From: SIG603 sp964369225
GTDB taxonomy: Bacteria; Bacillota; Clostridia; Oscillospirales; Acutalibacteraceae
DNA: 22,744 nucleotides
Assembly (NCBI GenBank): GCA_964369225.1
Contig: CAYJER010000033.1
Location: forward strand, 1-22,744
Direction of reading: 5' to 3'
The notes under the pieces were generated by a model. It saw only the letters and a program-made list of their open reading frames with translations. It was not told the origin of the DNA and searched no databases. The translations under genes were made by a program, and so were the position numbers. Positions 15,509-22,721 of the stretch are shown here, in pieces (the stretch's first letter is position 1; every line of letters begins with the position of its first letter).

Positions 15509-15544
15509 CAAAAAAAAACACCGACAGAAAAATCTGTCGGTGTT
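15508..15544 (-). terminator. Terminator of nifJ
   Basis: A 12-bp stem (15517-15528 with 15533-15544, arm AACACCGACAGA), a 4-nt loop and, reading the - strand, a run of at least eight U residues. It lies 13 bases after the stop. Confidence 0.95.
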
Positions 15545-15557
15545 AATTGTTTAATTA

Positions 15558-18500
15558 TTACTCAGCCATTTTAGCTAGTTTCTCGTATTTTGCTTTTGCA
15601 TCATTTTCTGCCTCTGTAAATAGCTTTTCAGCTCTTTCAGGGAATGCACGAAGTAGGCTGTTGTAACGAACTTCGCCCATGATGAAGTCACGGTAAGAAG
15701 CTGATGGAGCTTTACTGTCAAGAACAAATGGATTCTTACCAGCATCTGCAACACGTGGGTCGAAACGGAAGTTATGCCAGTAACCAGCAAGAACTGCCTT
15801 CTTCTCCTCTTGCATTGAAGCGCCCATTCCGCCCTTAATACCATGGTTGATACAAGGAGCATAAGCGATGATTAGAGATGGTCCGTTGTAGCTCTCTGCC
15901 TCGTTGAATGCTTTGATACATTGGTTCATATCAGCACCCATAGCAATTTGTGCTACATATACATAACCATAGCTCATAGCAATAGCAGCTAGGTCTTTTT
16001 TCTTTGTTGCTTTACCAGATGCAGCAAATTGTGCAACTGAACCAGCTGGTGTAGCTTTAGAAGCTTGTCCACCTGTGTTTGAGTAAACCTCTGTATCAAA
16101 TACTAGAATGTTTACATCTTCACCAGAAGCAATAGCATGGTCAAGTCCACCGAAACCGATGTCATAAGCCCAGCCGTCACCACCAACAATCCAAACAGAT
16201 TTCTTAGCTAGGAAGTCTTTATCAGCTAATGTTTTCTTAGCTAATGCACTTACTTCACAACCACAGTCACAAGCAGCTGCTTTCTCAAGCTCTGCGATAA
16301 GTGCTGTTGTAGCAGGGTCATTCTCTTTAGTTTGTTTCTTAGTAGCTAGGTAGTTCTCACAAGCTGTTTTTAGTTCAGCACAGTCAGTTTTCTCTATGAT
16401 AGCTACAATATATTCCTCTAGTCTCTCACGCACTGCGTTTTGAGCTAGTTGCATACCTAGACCAAACTCAGCATTGTCCTCGAACAATGAGTTTTGCCAT
16501 GCAGGACCGTGTCCTTTTTTGTTTACTGTGTAAGGAGTTGCTGGAGCTGAACCACCCCAGATTGAAGAACAACCTGTAGCATTAGCTATGAACATCTTAT
16601 CACCGAATAATTGAGTTGCAAGTTTAGCATATGGAGTCTCACCACAGCCACCACAAGCGCCTGAGAACTCAAGAAGAGGTTGCTTAAATTGGCTACCCTT
16701 AACTGTTGTCTCTTTGAACTTAGCGAAAACTTCTGGCTTATCAGCTAGTTTAACAGCATAGTCAAATACTTCTTGTTGTGGTCTTTGTGTATCGATAGGT
16801 TGCATTGTTAATGCTTTCTCTTTAGCTGGGCAAGTTTGAGCGCAAAGGCCACAACCTGTACAGTCAAGAGTAGAAACAACCATTGTATATTTAAGATCAG
16901 CTAAACCAGTCATAGCTTTGCTCTTTGTTTGAGCAGGAGCAGCAGCTAGTTCATCAGCTGTCATTGGGATAGGTCTGATAACAGCATGTGGGCAAACGTA
17001 TGCACATTGGTTACATTGGATACATTTGTCAGCTTCCCAACAAGGGATGTCAACTGCAATACCACGTTTCTCATAAGCTGCTGTACCTTGTGGTGATTCA
17101 CCATTAGCATAAGCTGCGAAAGCAGAAACAGGTAGGTCTTTACCATGGAATGAGTTTACAGGTGTAACAACATTGTTTACATAGTCAACTAGATCTTGTC
17201 TGTCGCCTGTAGCTACTGGATGAGCATAGTCATTTGTAGCATCTTTCCAAGAAGCAGGAACTTCAACTTTAACGAAAGCTTTGTTACCAGCGTCGATAGC
17301 GTCGTGGTTCATCTTAACGATAGCCTCACCTTTTTTGCTATAAGACTTAGTAGCAGCGTCTTTCATGTATTTGATAGCATCTTCTACAGGAATAACGTTA
17401 GCAATTGTAAAGAAAGCAGATTGAAGAATTGTGTTAATTCTTGTTCCTAGACCAATCTCTTTACCGAATTTGTAACCGTCAACTGTATAGAACTCGATAT
17501 TATTGTTAGCAATATATCTCTTAACTTGACCTGGTAGTCTCTCTTCTAACTCTTCAGCTGTCCACTCACAGTTAAGTAGGAACTTACCGCCTACTTTTAG
17601 ATCCTCAACCATGTCATATTTGCCAAGGTATGCAGGATTGTGACAAGCAACGAAGTCAGCCTTACTGATATAGTAAGTTGATTTGATTGGAGCTGTACCA
17701 AAACGTAAGTGAGAAATTGTAAGTCCGCCTGATTTCTTTGAGTCATAGTCAAAGTAACCTTGAGCGTACATGTCTGTATGGTCACCAATGATTTTGATTG
17801 AGTTCTTGTTAGCACCAACTGTACCGTCAGCACCAAGACCCCAGAACTTACATGATGTTGTACCCTTAGGAGCTGTATCATCGTCTTTCTCAACTGGTAG
17901 AGAAAGGTTTGTAACGTCATCAACAATACCGATTGTGAATTTCTTCTTAGCATTGTCAGCGCCCATATTCTTGTAAACTGCGAATATTGATGAAGGAGCT
18001 GTATCTTTTGAACCTAGACCGTAACGACCTGAGTATACAGGACATCCTGCGAACTCTGTGCAGTTTAGAGCAGCTAGAACGTCTAAGTATAGAGGATCAC
18101 CAATAGCACCAGGCTCTTTTGTTCTGTCAAGAACTGTGATCATCTTAACTGTTTTAGGCATAACGTCTAATAGGAAATCAGCAATGAAAGGTCTATAAAG
18201 TCTAACTTTAATTAAACCAACTTTTTCACCAGCTGCTAGCATGTAGTCGATAACCTCTTCGATTGTCTCACATGCTGAACCCATAGCGATGATAACTTTT
18301 TCAGCATCTTCTGCGCCATAGTAGTTAAATGGTTTGTAGTCTGTACCGATTTTAGCATTTACTTGATTCATGTAATCAACAACAACACCTGGTACTGCAT
18401 CATAATATTTGTTACAAGCTTCACGAGCTTGGAAGAATATATCGCCGTTTTGAGCTTGTCCTCTTAGTACAGGATGCTCTGGGTTTAAAGCTCTTCTTCT

Positions 18501-19109
18501 GAAAGCATCAACTGACTCCCAGTCAAGCATATCATTTAGATCTTCATAGTCCCATGTCTCAATTTTTTGTACTTCGTGAGAAGTTCTGAAACCGTCAAAG
18601 AAATGTAGGAAAGGAACTCTACCTTTGATAGCTGCTAAGTGAGCTACTGCGCCTAGGTCCATAACCTCTTGTGGGCTGTTAGCACATAGCATTCCGTAAC
18701 CTGTTTGACGACATGAGTATACGTCGGAGTGATCACCAAAAATGTTAAGAGCATGAGTAGCAACTGTTCTTGCTGAAACATGGATAACACTTGGTAAAAG
18801 CTCACCAGCCATTTTATACATATTAGGAATCATTAGAAGTAAGCCTTGTGATGCTGTATAAGTTGTTGTTAAAGCACCTGCTGTTAAAGATCCGTGAACT
18901 GCACCTGCTGCACCAGCTTCTGATTGCATTTCAGTAACCTTTACTTCTCTGCCGAATAGATTTTTTCTGCCACCGGCTGCATACTTATCAGTCTCGTCCG
19001 CCATAACTGAAGACGGTGTAATCGGATAGATAGCTGCAACATCTGTAAACGCATATGACACGTGGGCTGCTGCGGTGTTACCATCCATGGTTTTCATTTT
19101 TCTTGCCAT
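15558..19109 (-). CDS. nifJ: Pyruvate:ferredoxin (flavodoxin) oxidoreductase
   Basis: Oxidatively decarboxylates pyruvate to acetyl-CoA and CO2 and reduces ferredoxin; the central pyruvate enzyme of anaerobes. 1183 residues, the normal length of the single-chain homodimeric type. Domains: N-terminal pyrimidine-binding and transketolase-C-like regions; two [4Fe-4S] clusters, CIQCNQCAYVCP (about 694) and CTGCGLCAQTCP (about 749); CGGCGETPYAK (about 816) and NATGCSSIWGG for the proximal cluster; and the TPP-binding GDGWAYDIGFGGLDH (about 975-990). AAGGAGG lies 10 nt before the ATG, within a TCCTTAAGGA palindrome (19122-19131). Codon choice is strongly biased compared with its neighbours, fitting high expression. 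Monocistronic with its own promoter and terminator. Confidence 0.97.
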   Translation of the reverse strand: MARKMKTMDGNTAAAHVSYAFTDVAAIYPITPSSVMADETDKYAAGGRKNLFGREVKVTEMQSEAGAAGAVHGSLTAGALTTTYTASQGLLLMIPNMYKMAGELLPSVIHVSARTVATHALNIFGDHSDVYSCRQTGYGMLCANSPQEVMDLGAVAHLAAIKGRVPFLHFFDGFRTSHEVQKIETWDYEDLNDMLDWESVDAFRRRALNPEHPVLRGQAQNGDIFFQAREACNKYYDAVPGVVVDYMNQVNAKIGTDYKPFNYYGAEDAEKVIIAMGSACETIEEVIDYMLAAGEKVGLIKVRLYRPFIADFLLDVMPKTVKMITVLDRTKEPGAIGDPLYLDVLAALNCTEFAGCPVYSGRYGLGSKDTAPSSIFAVYKNMGADNAKKKFTIGIVDDVTNLSLPVEKDDDTAPKGTTSCKFWGLGADGTVGANKNSIKIIGDHTDMYAQGYFDYDSKKSGGLTISHLRFGTAPIKSTYYISKADFVACHNPAYLGKYDMVEDLKVGGKFLLNCEWTAEELEERLPGQVKRYIANNNIEFYTVDGYKFGKEIGLGTRINTILQSAFFTIANVIPVEDAIKYMKDAATKSYSKKGEAIVKMNHDAIDAGNKAFVKVEVPASWKDATNDYAHPVATGDRQDLVDYVNNVVTPVNSFHGKDLPVSAFAAYANGESPQGTAAYEKRGIAVDIPCWEADKCIQCNQCAYVCPHAVIRPIPMTADELAAAPAQTKSKAMTGLADLKYTMVVSTLDCTGCGLCAQTCPAKEKALTMQPIDTQRPQQEVFDYAVKLADKPEVFAKFKETTVKGSQFKQPLLEFSGACGGCGETPYAKLATQLFGDKMFIANATGCSSIWGGSAPATPYTVNKKGHGPAWQNSLFEDNAEFGLGMQLAQNAVRERLEEYIVAIIEKTDCAELKTACENYLATKKQTKENDPATTALIAELEKAAACDCGCEVSALAKKTLADKDFLAKKSVWIVGGDGWAYDIGFGGLDHAIASGEDVNILVFDTEVYSNTGGQASKATPAGSVAQFAASGKATKKKDLAAIAMSYGYVYVAQIAMGADMNQCIKAFNEAESYNGPSLIIAYAPCINHGIKGGMGASMQEEKKAVLAGYWHNFRFDPRVADAGKNPFVLDSKAPSASYRDFIMGEVRYNSLLRAFPERAEKLFTEAENDAKAKYEKLAKMAE

Positions 19110-19149
19110 TACGATTAGTCCTCCTTAAGGATTATTTAATGTTAAAATT

Positions 19150-19199
19150 CGAGTAATTCTCGCACTATATATTTTAACACTTTTTTTATCAAGTGTAAA
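19150..19199 (-). promoter_or_regulatory. nifJ promoter with a dyad at the transcript start
   Basis: On the - strand, TTTACA (19199-19194), 17-bp spacer, TAAAAT (19176-19171) with extended -10 TGT. CGAG-AATTA-CTCG (19162-19150) sits at about +2 to +14, forming either an operator or a 5' stabilising hairpin. Confidence 0.8.
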
Positions 19200-19269
19200 G
19201 GGCAAATTGTAAATTTATATTTAATTAATGATAAATTTTGTAAAAACAAAATGCTTTTTGATATTTTAT

Positions 19270-19298
19270 TTGATTTTACGAAAAAAATGTGATAAACT
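19270..19298 (+). promoter_or_regulatory. Possible promoter of the DtxR-like gene
   Basis: TTGATT (19270-19275), 17-bp spacer, TAAACT (19293-19298). If used, repeat copy 8 would be transcribed as a leader of about 265 nt. Confidence 0.45.
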
Positions 19299-19304
19299 GT
19301 TGTT

Positions 19305-19532
19305 GGGGCAACCTGTGGTCACAGGTGCCCCTTAGGATTACTAATGTAGGAAACGGTCAAGACCCAGACGTGTTGATTAGGAAAATTTATCCCTGTAGGG
19401 GCGGATATTATCCGCCTAAAAAGTCCGTAATTTTGTCTAATTTTCTTAGGCGGATAATATCCGCCCCTACAATAGTTTGTGCGTTTAACGAATTTGTTAC
19501 AAATCAAAAATCGTAAGTGGCACGTATGGAGC
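19305..19532. repeat. Nested inverted-repeat element, copy 8
   Basis: Starts with a bulged hairpin GGGGC(A)ACCTGTG / CACAGGTGCCCC (19305-19331). Then come ATGTAGG, CAGACGTGTTGATTA (19365-19379), perfect 26-bp central arms 19394-19419 and 19446-19471 (GGCGGATA core), the AT-rich spacer and a degraded right arm GTGGCACGTATGGAGC. With the two promoters this accounts for the 464-bp gap between nifJ and the regulator gene. Confidence 0.88.
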
Positions 19533-19573
19533 TAGAGAGTTCACTACTAAATAATAAATAAGGGAGAAATTAT

Positions 19574-19936
19574 ATGAAAATTTTAGAATCATCAGAAAAT
19601 TATCTTGAAACCATCTTAATGATTAAAAATGAAAAGGGAAATGTACGTTCAATCGACATTGCAAACGAATTAGGTTTTTCAAAGGCTAGTGTCAGTATTG
19701 CAATGAAACAATTAAGAGAAAACGAATATATAAAGGTTGACACCGACGGATTTATAAATCTACTTCCAAAAGGACTTGAAATAGCAGAGAAGATGTATGA
19801 AAGACATCAAATTTTGATGGAAGCATTGACAAGAATAGGTGTAGATGAAAATACAGCAGAAATCGATGCCTGCAAAATTGAGCATGTAATAAGCCAAGAA
19901 ACTTTTGAAGCGTTAAAAGAATATCTGAATAAATAA
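19574..19936 (+). CDS. DtxR-family metal-dependent transcriptional regulator
   Basis: A 120-residue repressor-type protein: winged helix-turn-helix (about 1-65, SIDIANELGFSKASVSIAMKQL) followed by the DtxR dimerisation/metal domain. DACKIEHVIS (98-107) matches DtxR's DACRWEHVMS-like site, giving ligands Cys100, Glu103 and His104, with His78 as an ancillary ligand. The N-terminal ligand position (Met10 of DtxR, Asp8 of MntR) appears to be Asn9. The Cys points to the iron-type rather than MntR-type site. No C-terminal SH3/FeoA-like domain, as in MntR. AAGGGAGAAATTAT precedes the ATG. No metal transporter is adjacent, so targets are elsewhere or include nifJ across the divergent gap (speculative). 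Confidence 0.82.
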   Translation: MKILESSENYLETILMIKNEKGNVRSIDIANELGFSKASVSIAMKQLRENEYIKVDTDGFINLLPKGLEIAEKMYERHQILMEALTRIGVDENTAEIDACKIEHVISQETFEALKEYLNK

Positions 19937-19958
19937 TCTTTCTAAATGAAAAAATCAT

Positions 19959-19983
19959 GGGGGTGAACTTGTGTGTTCACCCC
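19959..19983. terminator. Bidirectional hairpin between the DtxR-like gene and sleB
   Basis: Stem GGGGTGAAC (19960-19968) / GTTCACCCC (19975-19983) with a 6-nt loop between convergent genes. The - strand tail is CATGATTTTTTC, so it suits sleB best. Its sequence resembles the single hairpins of the repeat family (9701-9722). Confidence 0.55.
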
Positions 19984-20011
19984 TATAATGTTTAGATAAA
20001 TTGATTAAAAA

Positions 20012-20686
20012 CTAAATCGCAAATCTATGCTCGCCTATAACCGTTATAACTTCTCTTGAAAAAATCCACTCGCTGGTGCTTTTTACAGGGTTATAATAGT
20101 ATATAGCTCCTCCGCTAGGGTCTGAACCGTTTAAAGCCTCCCTAGCTGCCTGATAGGCTGAGTCTGCTACAGGTGCATCAACACCGCCGTCATAAAGGCA
20201 AGAGAACGCACCAGGCTGATAAATAACCCCAGACAAAGTATTAGGGAAACTTGGATGTTCAATTCTATTCATTATAACAGCTCCAACTGCAACTTGTCCC
20301 TCATAAGGTTCACCCCTAGCCTCTGCCGAAATAATTCTTGCTAATAGGTTAAAATCTTCTTCACTCATACTGCCGTGTCCACCACTGCTCTCAATTCCGA
20401 GGGCTTTTATTGTTTGTGAACCCGCTATTCCGTCGGCAGTAAGTCCGTGGTCTTCTTGAAACTGAATTAATGCAGATCTTGTAGCTTCTCCAAATATGCC
20501 GTCTGAACTTCCATCTAGGTAACCAGACTCAATAAGTTTAGTTTGAATAGCGGTTACTTCCTCGCCTTGCGCCCCGATTTTAATTACAGCATATGCCTCG
20601 TTGTATATCATAGAAATAATAAGTATATTTATTAGTATGACTATTATAACTTTAAAGGCAAGCTTAAAATATTTTGTTGCAGTCAT
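20012..20686 (-). CDS. sleB: SleB/CwlJ-type spore cortex-lytic hydrolase
   Basis: Exported peptidoglycan hydrolase for cortex breakdown at germination. 224 residues from the ATG at 20686, 4 nt after GGAGGT; an in-frame TTG at 20698 overlaps that ribosome site. Layout: signal/membrane segment (about 10-29) ending NEAYA; a PG_binding_1 domain with two helices and DGIFGEATRSALIQFQ (about 36-97); a linker rich in Gly/Ser; a Hydrolase_2 domain (about 110-224) with likely catalytic Glu122 in IISAEARGE and conserved AIYYYNP. The partner gene ypeB is not adjacent. Such genes are usually under sigma-G, but no clear sigma-G promoter was found. It could instead be a vegetative Hydrolase_2 enzyme. Confidence 0.85.
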   Translation of the reverse strand: MTATKYFKLAFKVIIVILINILIISMIYNEAYAVIKIGAQGEEVTAIQTKLIESGYLDGSSDGIFGEATRSALIQFQEDHGLTADGIAGSQTIKALGIESSGGHGSMSEEDFNLLARIISAEARGEPYEGQVAVGAVIMNRIEHPSFPNTLSGVIYQPGAFSCLYDGGVDAPVADSAYQAAREALNGSDPSGGAIYYYNPVKSTSEWIFSREVITVIGEHRFAI

Positions 20687-20710
20687 AAATACCTCCAATA
20701 CATATATAAG

Positions 20711-20751
20711 ACTAAAGACTAAGGGTGAATGACTAAATTAGCCTTTAGTTT
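20711..20751. repeat. TTAGTCATT/CACCCTTCAC word repeat, copy 4 (inverted)
   Basis: ACTAAAGACTAAGGGTGAAT and GACTAAATTAGCCTTTAGTT between sleB and the Xre cluster, close to the inverted copy near 13436. Confidence 0.55.
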
Positions 20752-20801
20752 CATTATTATGATATGTAAAAATCATAGATTATATTATTGGAATTTTTTA
20801 C

Positions 20802-21005
20802 TTAATGTTCAGTTGCTAAAAAGTCTAGCGTGACACCATAGAGTTTTGCGATTTTAATTAATATCGAAACTTTAGGTTCACGGTACATAAGCTCGTAATT
20901 TTGATAAGCTTTTTCAGTTATGTCACAATAGATTGCAACCTGCACTTGTGTGTAACCTTTTTCTTTTCTAAGGCTTATTAAGTTTTTAGATAGTATTTCT
21001 TTCAT
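20802..21005 (-). CDS. Xre-family helix-turn-helix regulator (third of tandem set)
   Basis: 67 residues, a single Cro/C1-type HTH: LRKEKGYTQVQVAIYCDITEKAYQNYELMYREPKVSILIKIAKLYGVTLDFL. I chose the ATG at 21005, 1 nt after the TAA of the preceding Xre gene (TAAtATG), the same junction as between the first two; the in-frame ATG at 21041 would overlap that gene. It has only the DNA-binding domain, so it is probably a small repressor or antagonist. No terminator is obvious after it. Confidence 0.75.
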   Translation of the reverse strand: MKEILSKNLISLRKEKGYTQVQVAIYCDITEKAYQNYELMYREPKVSILIKIAKLYGVTLDFLATEH

Positions 21006-21006
21006 A

Positions 21007-21234
21007 TTAATCAAAGTCCAAAAACTTATGCGGTTTAACATCTAAAGCTTTACTTATGCGAAACAAAGTGTTAAGCGATATTGTTTTATGAATGTTAGAA
21101 GCCTCAATTTGTCCTATAAAAGAAGTATCGACAAGCATTTTCTCTGCTAATTGCTCCTGTGTCATTCCTTTAAGCTTTCTATAGTATGCTACCTTTAATC
21201 CTACCATCTTATAATAATCTTTAAATTCTTCCAT
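21007..21234 (-). CDS. Xre-family helix-turn-helix regulator (second of tandem set)
   Basis: 75 residues: VAYYRKLKGMTQEQLAEKMLVDTSFIGQIEASNIHKTISLNTLFRISKALDVKPHKFL, a canonical HTH_3. The start is the ATG at 21234, 1 nt after the previous stop (TAAcATG) and 7 nt after GGGTGAG. A GTG at 21246 is also in frame but overlaps the first gene and lacks a site. It has no other domain. Confidence 0.78.
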   Translation of the reverse strand: MEEFKDYYKMVGLKVAYYRKLKGMTQEQLAEKMLVDTSFIGQIEASNIHKTISLNTLFRISKALDVKPHKFLDFD

Positions 21235-21235
21235 G

Positions 21236-21487
21236 TTAATTCTCACCCAGCTTTAATAATTCATCATAAGTAGTATCCAATGCTAACATAATTCCTCTTA
21301 ATTGAGAGGCATAAATATGCTGGATACCTCTTTCAATTTTTACTAGTGATTCTCTTGTAATTAATATGCCTTGTAAATCTAAGAGTCTTACTAATTGTGT
21401 TTGCCCTATGCCTTTAGATTTTCTTATTCTTCTAATATTTTCGCCTATAGATATTGCATTATCAGATTTGATTTTTTGTTCTTTCAC
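21236..21487 (-). CDS. Xre-family helix-turn-helix regulator (first of tandem set)
   Basis: 83 residues with IGENIRRIRKSKGIGQTQLVRLLDLQGILITRESLVKIERGIQHIYASQLRGIMLALDTTYDELL, an HTH_3 with a longer turn. The GTG at 21487 is 8 nt after GAGGT. It is transcribed away from a divergent Xre gene, and the 106-bp gap holds two copies of one palindrome, so it or its divergent partner probably autoregulates both directions. Confidence 0.78.
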   Translation of the reverse strand: MKEQKIKSDNAISIGENIRRIRKSKGIGQTQLVRLLDLQGILITRESLVKIERGIQHIYASQLRGIMLALDTTYDELLKLGEN

Positions 21488-21504
21488 TATGTTTACCTCA
21501 AAAT

Positions 21505-21572
21505 GGACTTATTTTAGTTCTACTACTTTATTTTATTGTAATTATATGCTATAATGGGACTAATATTAGTCC
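21505..21572. promoter_or_regulatory. Divergent promoters with two operator palindromes
   Basis: GGACTAATATTAGTCC (21557-21572) is a perfect 16-bp palindrome; GGACTTATTTTAGTTC (21505-21520) is its imperfect copy, 52 bp away. A + strand extended -10 TGC-TATAAT (21547-21555) ends just before the first. A - strand TATAAT (21546-21541) lies between them. Each operator overlaps the expected start region of one promoter; -35 matches are weak. Confidence 0.7.
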
Positions 21573-21593
21573 AATAAAAAGAAGGAGCAAAAA

Positions 21594-21827
21594 ATGAAGA
21601 ACATACAACTAAACCACAGGTTAAGAAATTTAAGAGAGAAACACAAATTAACACAAGCACAAGTATCAGAAAAGCTAGGAATTACAAGATCATCGTATAG
21701 TTACTATGAATCAGGCAAAACCGAACCTAGTTTAGATAGTATCATCATATTATCTAAACTATACAATATAACTGTAGATGATATAATATCAGAACGCTCT
21801 AAGTTATTTAAAACAAAAAAGAAATAA
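21594..21827 (+). CDS. Xre-family helix-turn-helix regulator (divergent)
   Basis: 77 residues: LNHRLRNLREKHKLTQAQVSEKLGITRSSYSYYESGKTEPSLDSIIILSKLYNITVDDII, a textbook Cro/C1 HTH with a short basic tail. The ATG is about 7 nt after AAGGAG. Its promoter has a perfect palindrome at the start site, so self-repression is likely. It faces the three-gene Xre operon across 106 bp, like the divergent repressor pairs of phages and integrative elements, but no such element's other genes are seen here. Confidence 0.85.
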   Translation: MKNIQLNHRLRNLREKHKLTQAQVSEKLGITRSSYSYYESGKTEPSLDSIIILSKLYNITVDDIISERSKLFKTKKK

Positions 21828-21867
21828 ATTTCTGTATAAATAGTCAATGGAAATTTATATCAAACTT

Positions 21868-21876
21868 TGCTATAAT
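21868..21876 (+). promoter_or_regulatory. Extended -10 promoter of the lipoprotein gene
   Basis: TGC-TATAAT (21868-21876) with only a weak -35 (TGGAAA, 17 bp upstream). It lies between the divergent Xre gene and the lipoprotein gene. Confidence 0.6.
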
Positions 21877-21963
21877 AGAAAGCAAATTTAAATAATATTA
21901 CTTTTAGCATCAAGTATGACAAAAGTAGAAATATTTAAATCACTAAAATTTGAGGTGATGAAT

Positions 21964-22569
21964 ATGAAAAAAAGATTAATCGTAGCAATTGTAGCATCAA
22001 TGCTTTTGGTAGCTTGTAGCTCACAAAGTGTAGAGCAGGGTGAAATTATAATTGAAGAAAGTGAAATTGTGGAACTTTTGAATATTGGCGAAATATCATA
22101 CGAACATAGCAAAAATCTAATTAACGAAGACACTACATTAACGCAAGACCAAAAAGACCAACTCATTGCTGAACTGATTGAGCCTACAGAAGATACCATA
22201 GTAAGAGAGATGATAGACAAAGGGATAGTGCGTCAAGAACTACTTAAGCTTGGAATTGAAGTATGCTATGACGATGCTAAGAAAGCTAATGACGAGAACC
22301 TAGAATTACTAAATAGCTCAACTGATGCAATGAAATCACGTGAAGAATATATAAAAGCTATAGGTATAACAGAGGAAGAGTATATAGAAGAATATGAAAT
22401 CCCATTTACTAAAAGCATGTTAGAATCACAAAAGCTACTTGAATACTATAGAGATAACATATATAATGCAGATACACAGGAGCTAAACGAAAGCTTTTTA
22501 GAGTATATTGACGAGCTAGGAAAGAACTATGCCATTAGTCAAAGTGGACCTACTGTAAATTATGATTGA
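21964..22569 (+). CDS. Lipoprotein with SurA_N-like region
   Basis: 201 residues from the ATG at 21964, 6 nt after GAGGTG; upstream in-frame starts (21916, 21958) are less well placed. Type II signal MKKRLIVAIVASMLLVAC with the lipidated Cys at about residue 18. The remainder is acidic and helical; IVREMIDKGIVRQELLKLGIEVCYDDAKKANDENLEL resembles the N-terminal chaperone segment of SurA/PrsA-type foldases (tail LIEQKLLxxEAxKxGIxVSDEEV), but no PPIase domain follows. A secretion chaperone or an immunity-type lipoprotein are both possible. The family call is tentative. Confidence 0.65.
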   Translation: MKKRLIVAIVASMLLVACSSQSVEQGEIIIEESEIVELLNIGEISYEHSKNLINEDTTLTQDQKDQLIAELIEPTEDTIVREMIDKGIVRQELLKLGIEVCYDDAKKANDENLELLNSSTDAMKSREEYIKAIGITEEEYIEEYEIPFTKSMLESQKLLEYYRDNIYNADTQELNESFLEYIDELGKNYAISQSGPTVNYD

Positions 22570-22625
22570 TATCAGCTAAGCTGGGTTGCTCAACATTTGG
22601 GAACTTAAGTAAACATAAAGCTATA

Positions 22626-22650
22626 TTGTAGGGGCGACCTGTGGTCGTCC
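22626..22650. repeat. Repeat-family fragment, copy 10 (single hairpin)
   Basis: TTGTAGGGG followed by the hairpin GGCGACC (22633-22639) / GGTCGTC (22643-22649), a half arm of the GGCGACC core type seen at 15264-15289. Confidence 0.7.
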
Positions 22651-22692
22651 AAACAAGGGAATAAAAAAAGAAGGAGAAAATTGAAAAAAGTA

Positions 22693-22721
22693 TTGACAAA
22701 AGGGGTGAGGTGTGGTATTAT
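22693..22721 (+). promoter_or_regulatory. Strong promoter, probably of an rRNA or tRNA operon
   Basis: TTGACA (22693-22698), 17-bp spacer, TATTAT (22716-22721) with extended -10 TGG. The leader AAGCTGTCTCGAACGGGGC resembles the start of Clostridia 16S rRNA leaders, but the RNA gene is outside the window. Confidence 0.7.

Noticed and set aside
15575..17953. Several open frames inside nifJ in other frames
   Set aside because: Shadows of a highly codon-biased gene, without ribosome sites or recognisable domains.
1842..19471. CRISPR array
   Set aside because: The repeats are dispersed between genes, palindromic, and without regular unique spacers or cas genes.
19289..19516. Open frames on both strands over repeat copy 8
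   Set aside because: Both are translations of the palindromic arms (RRIISAPT) with no ribosome site.
20802..22569. Prophage or integrative element at the right end
   Set aside because: Clustered Xre genes suggest it, but no integrase, excisionase, relaxase or phage structural gene and no attachment-site duplication was found.
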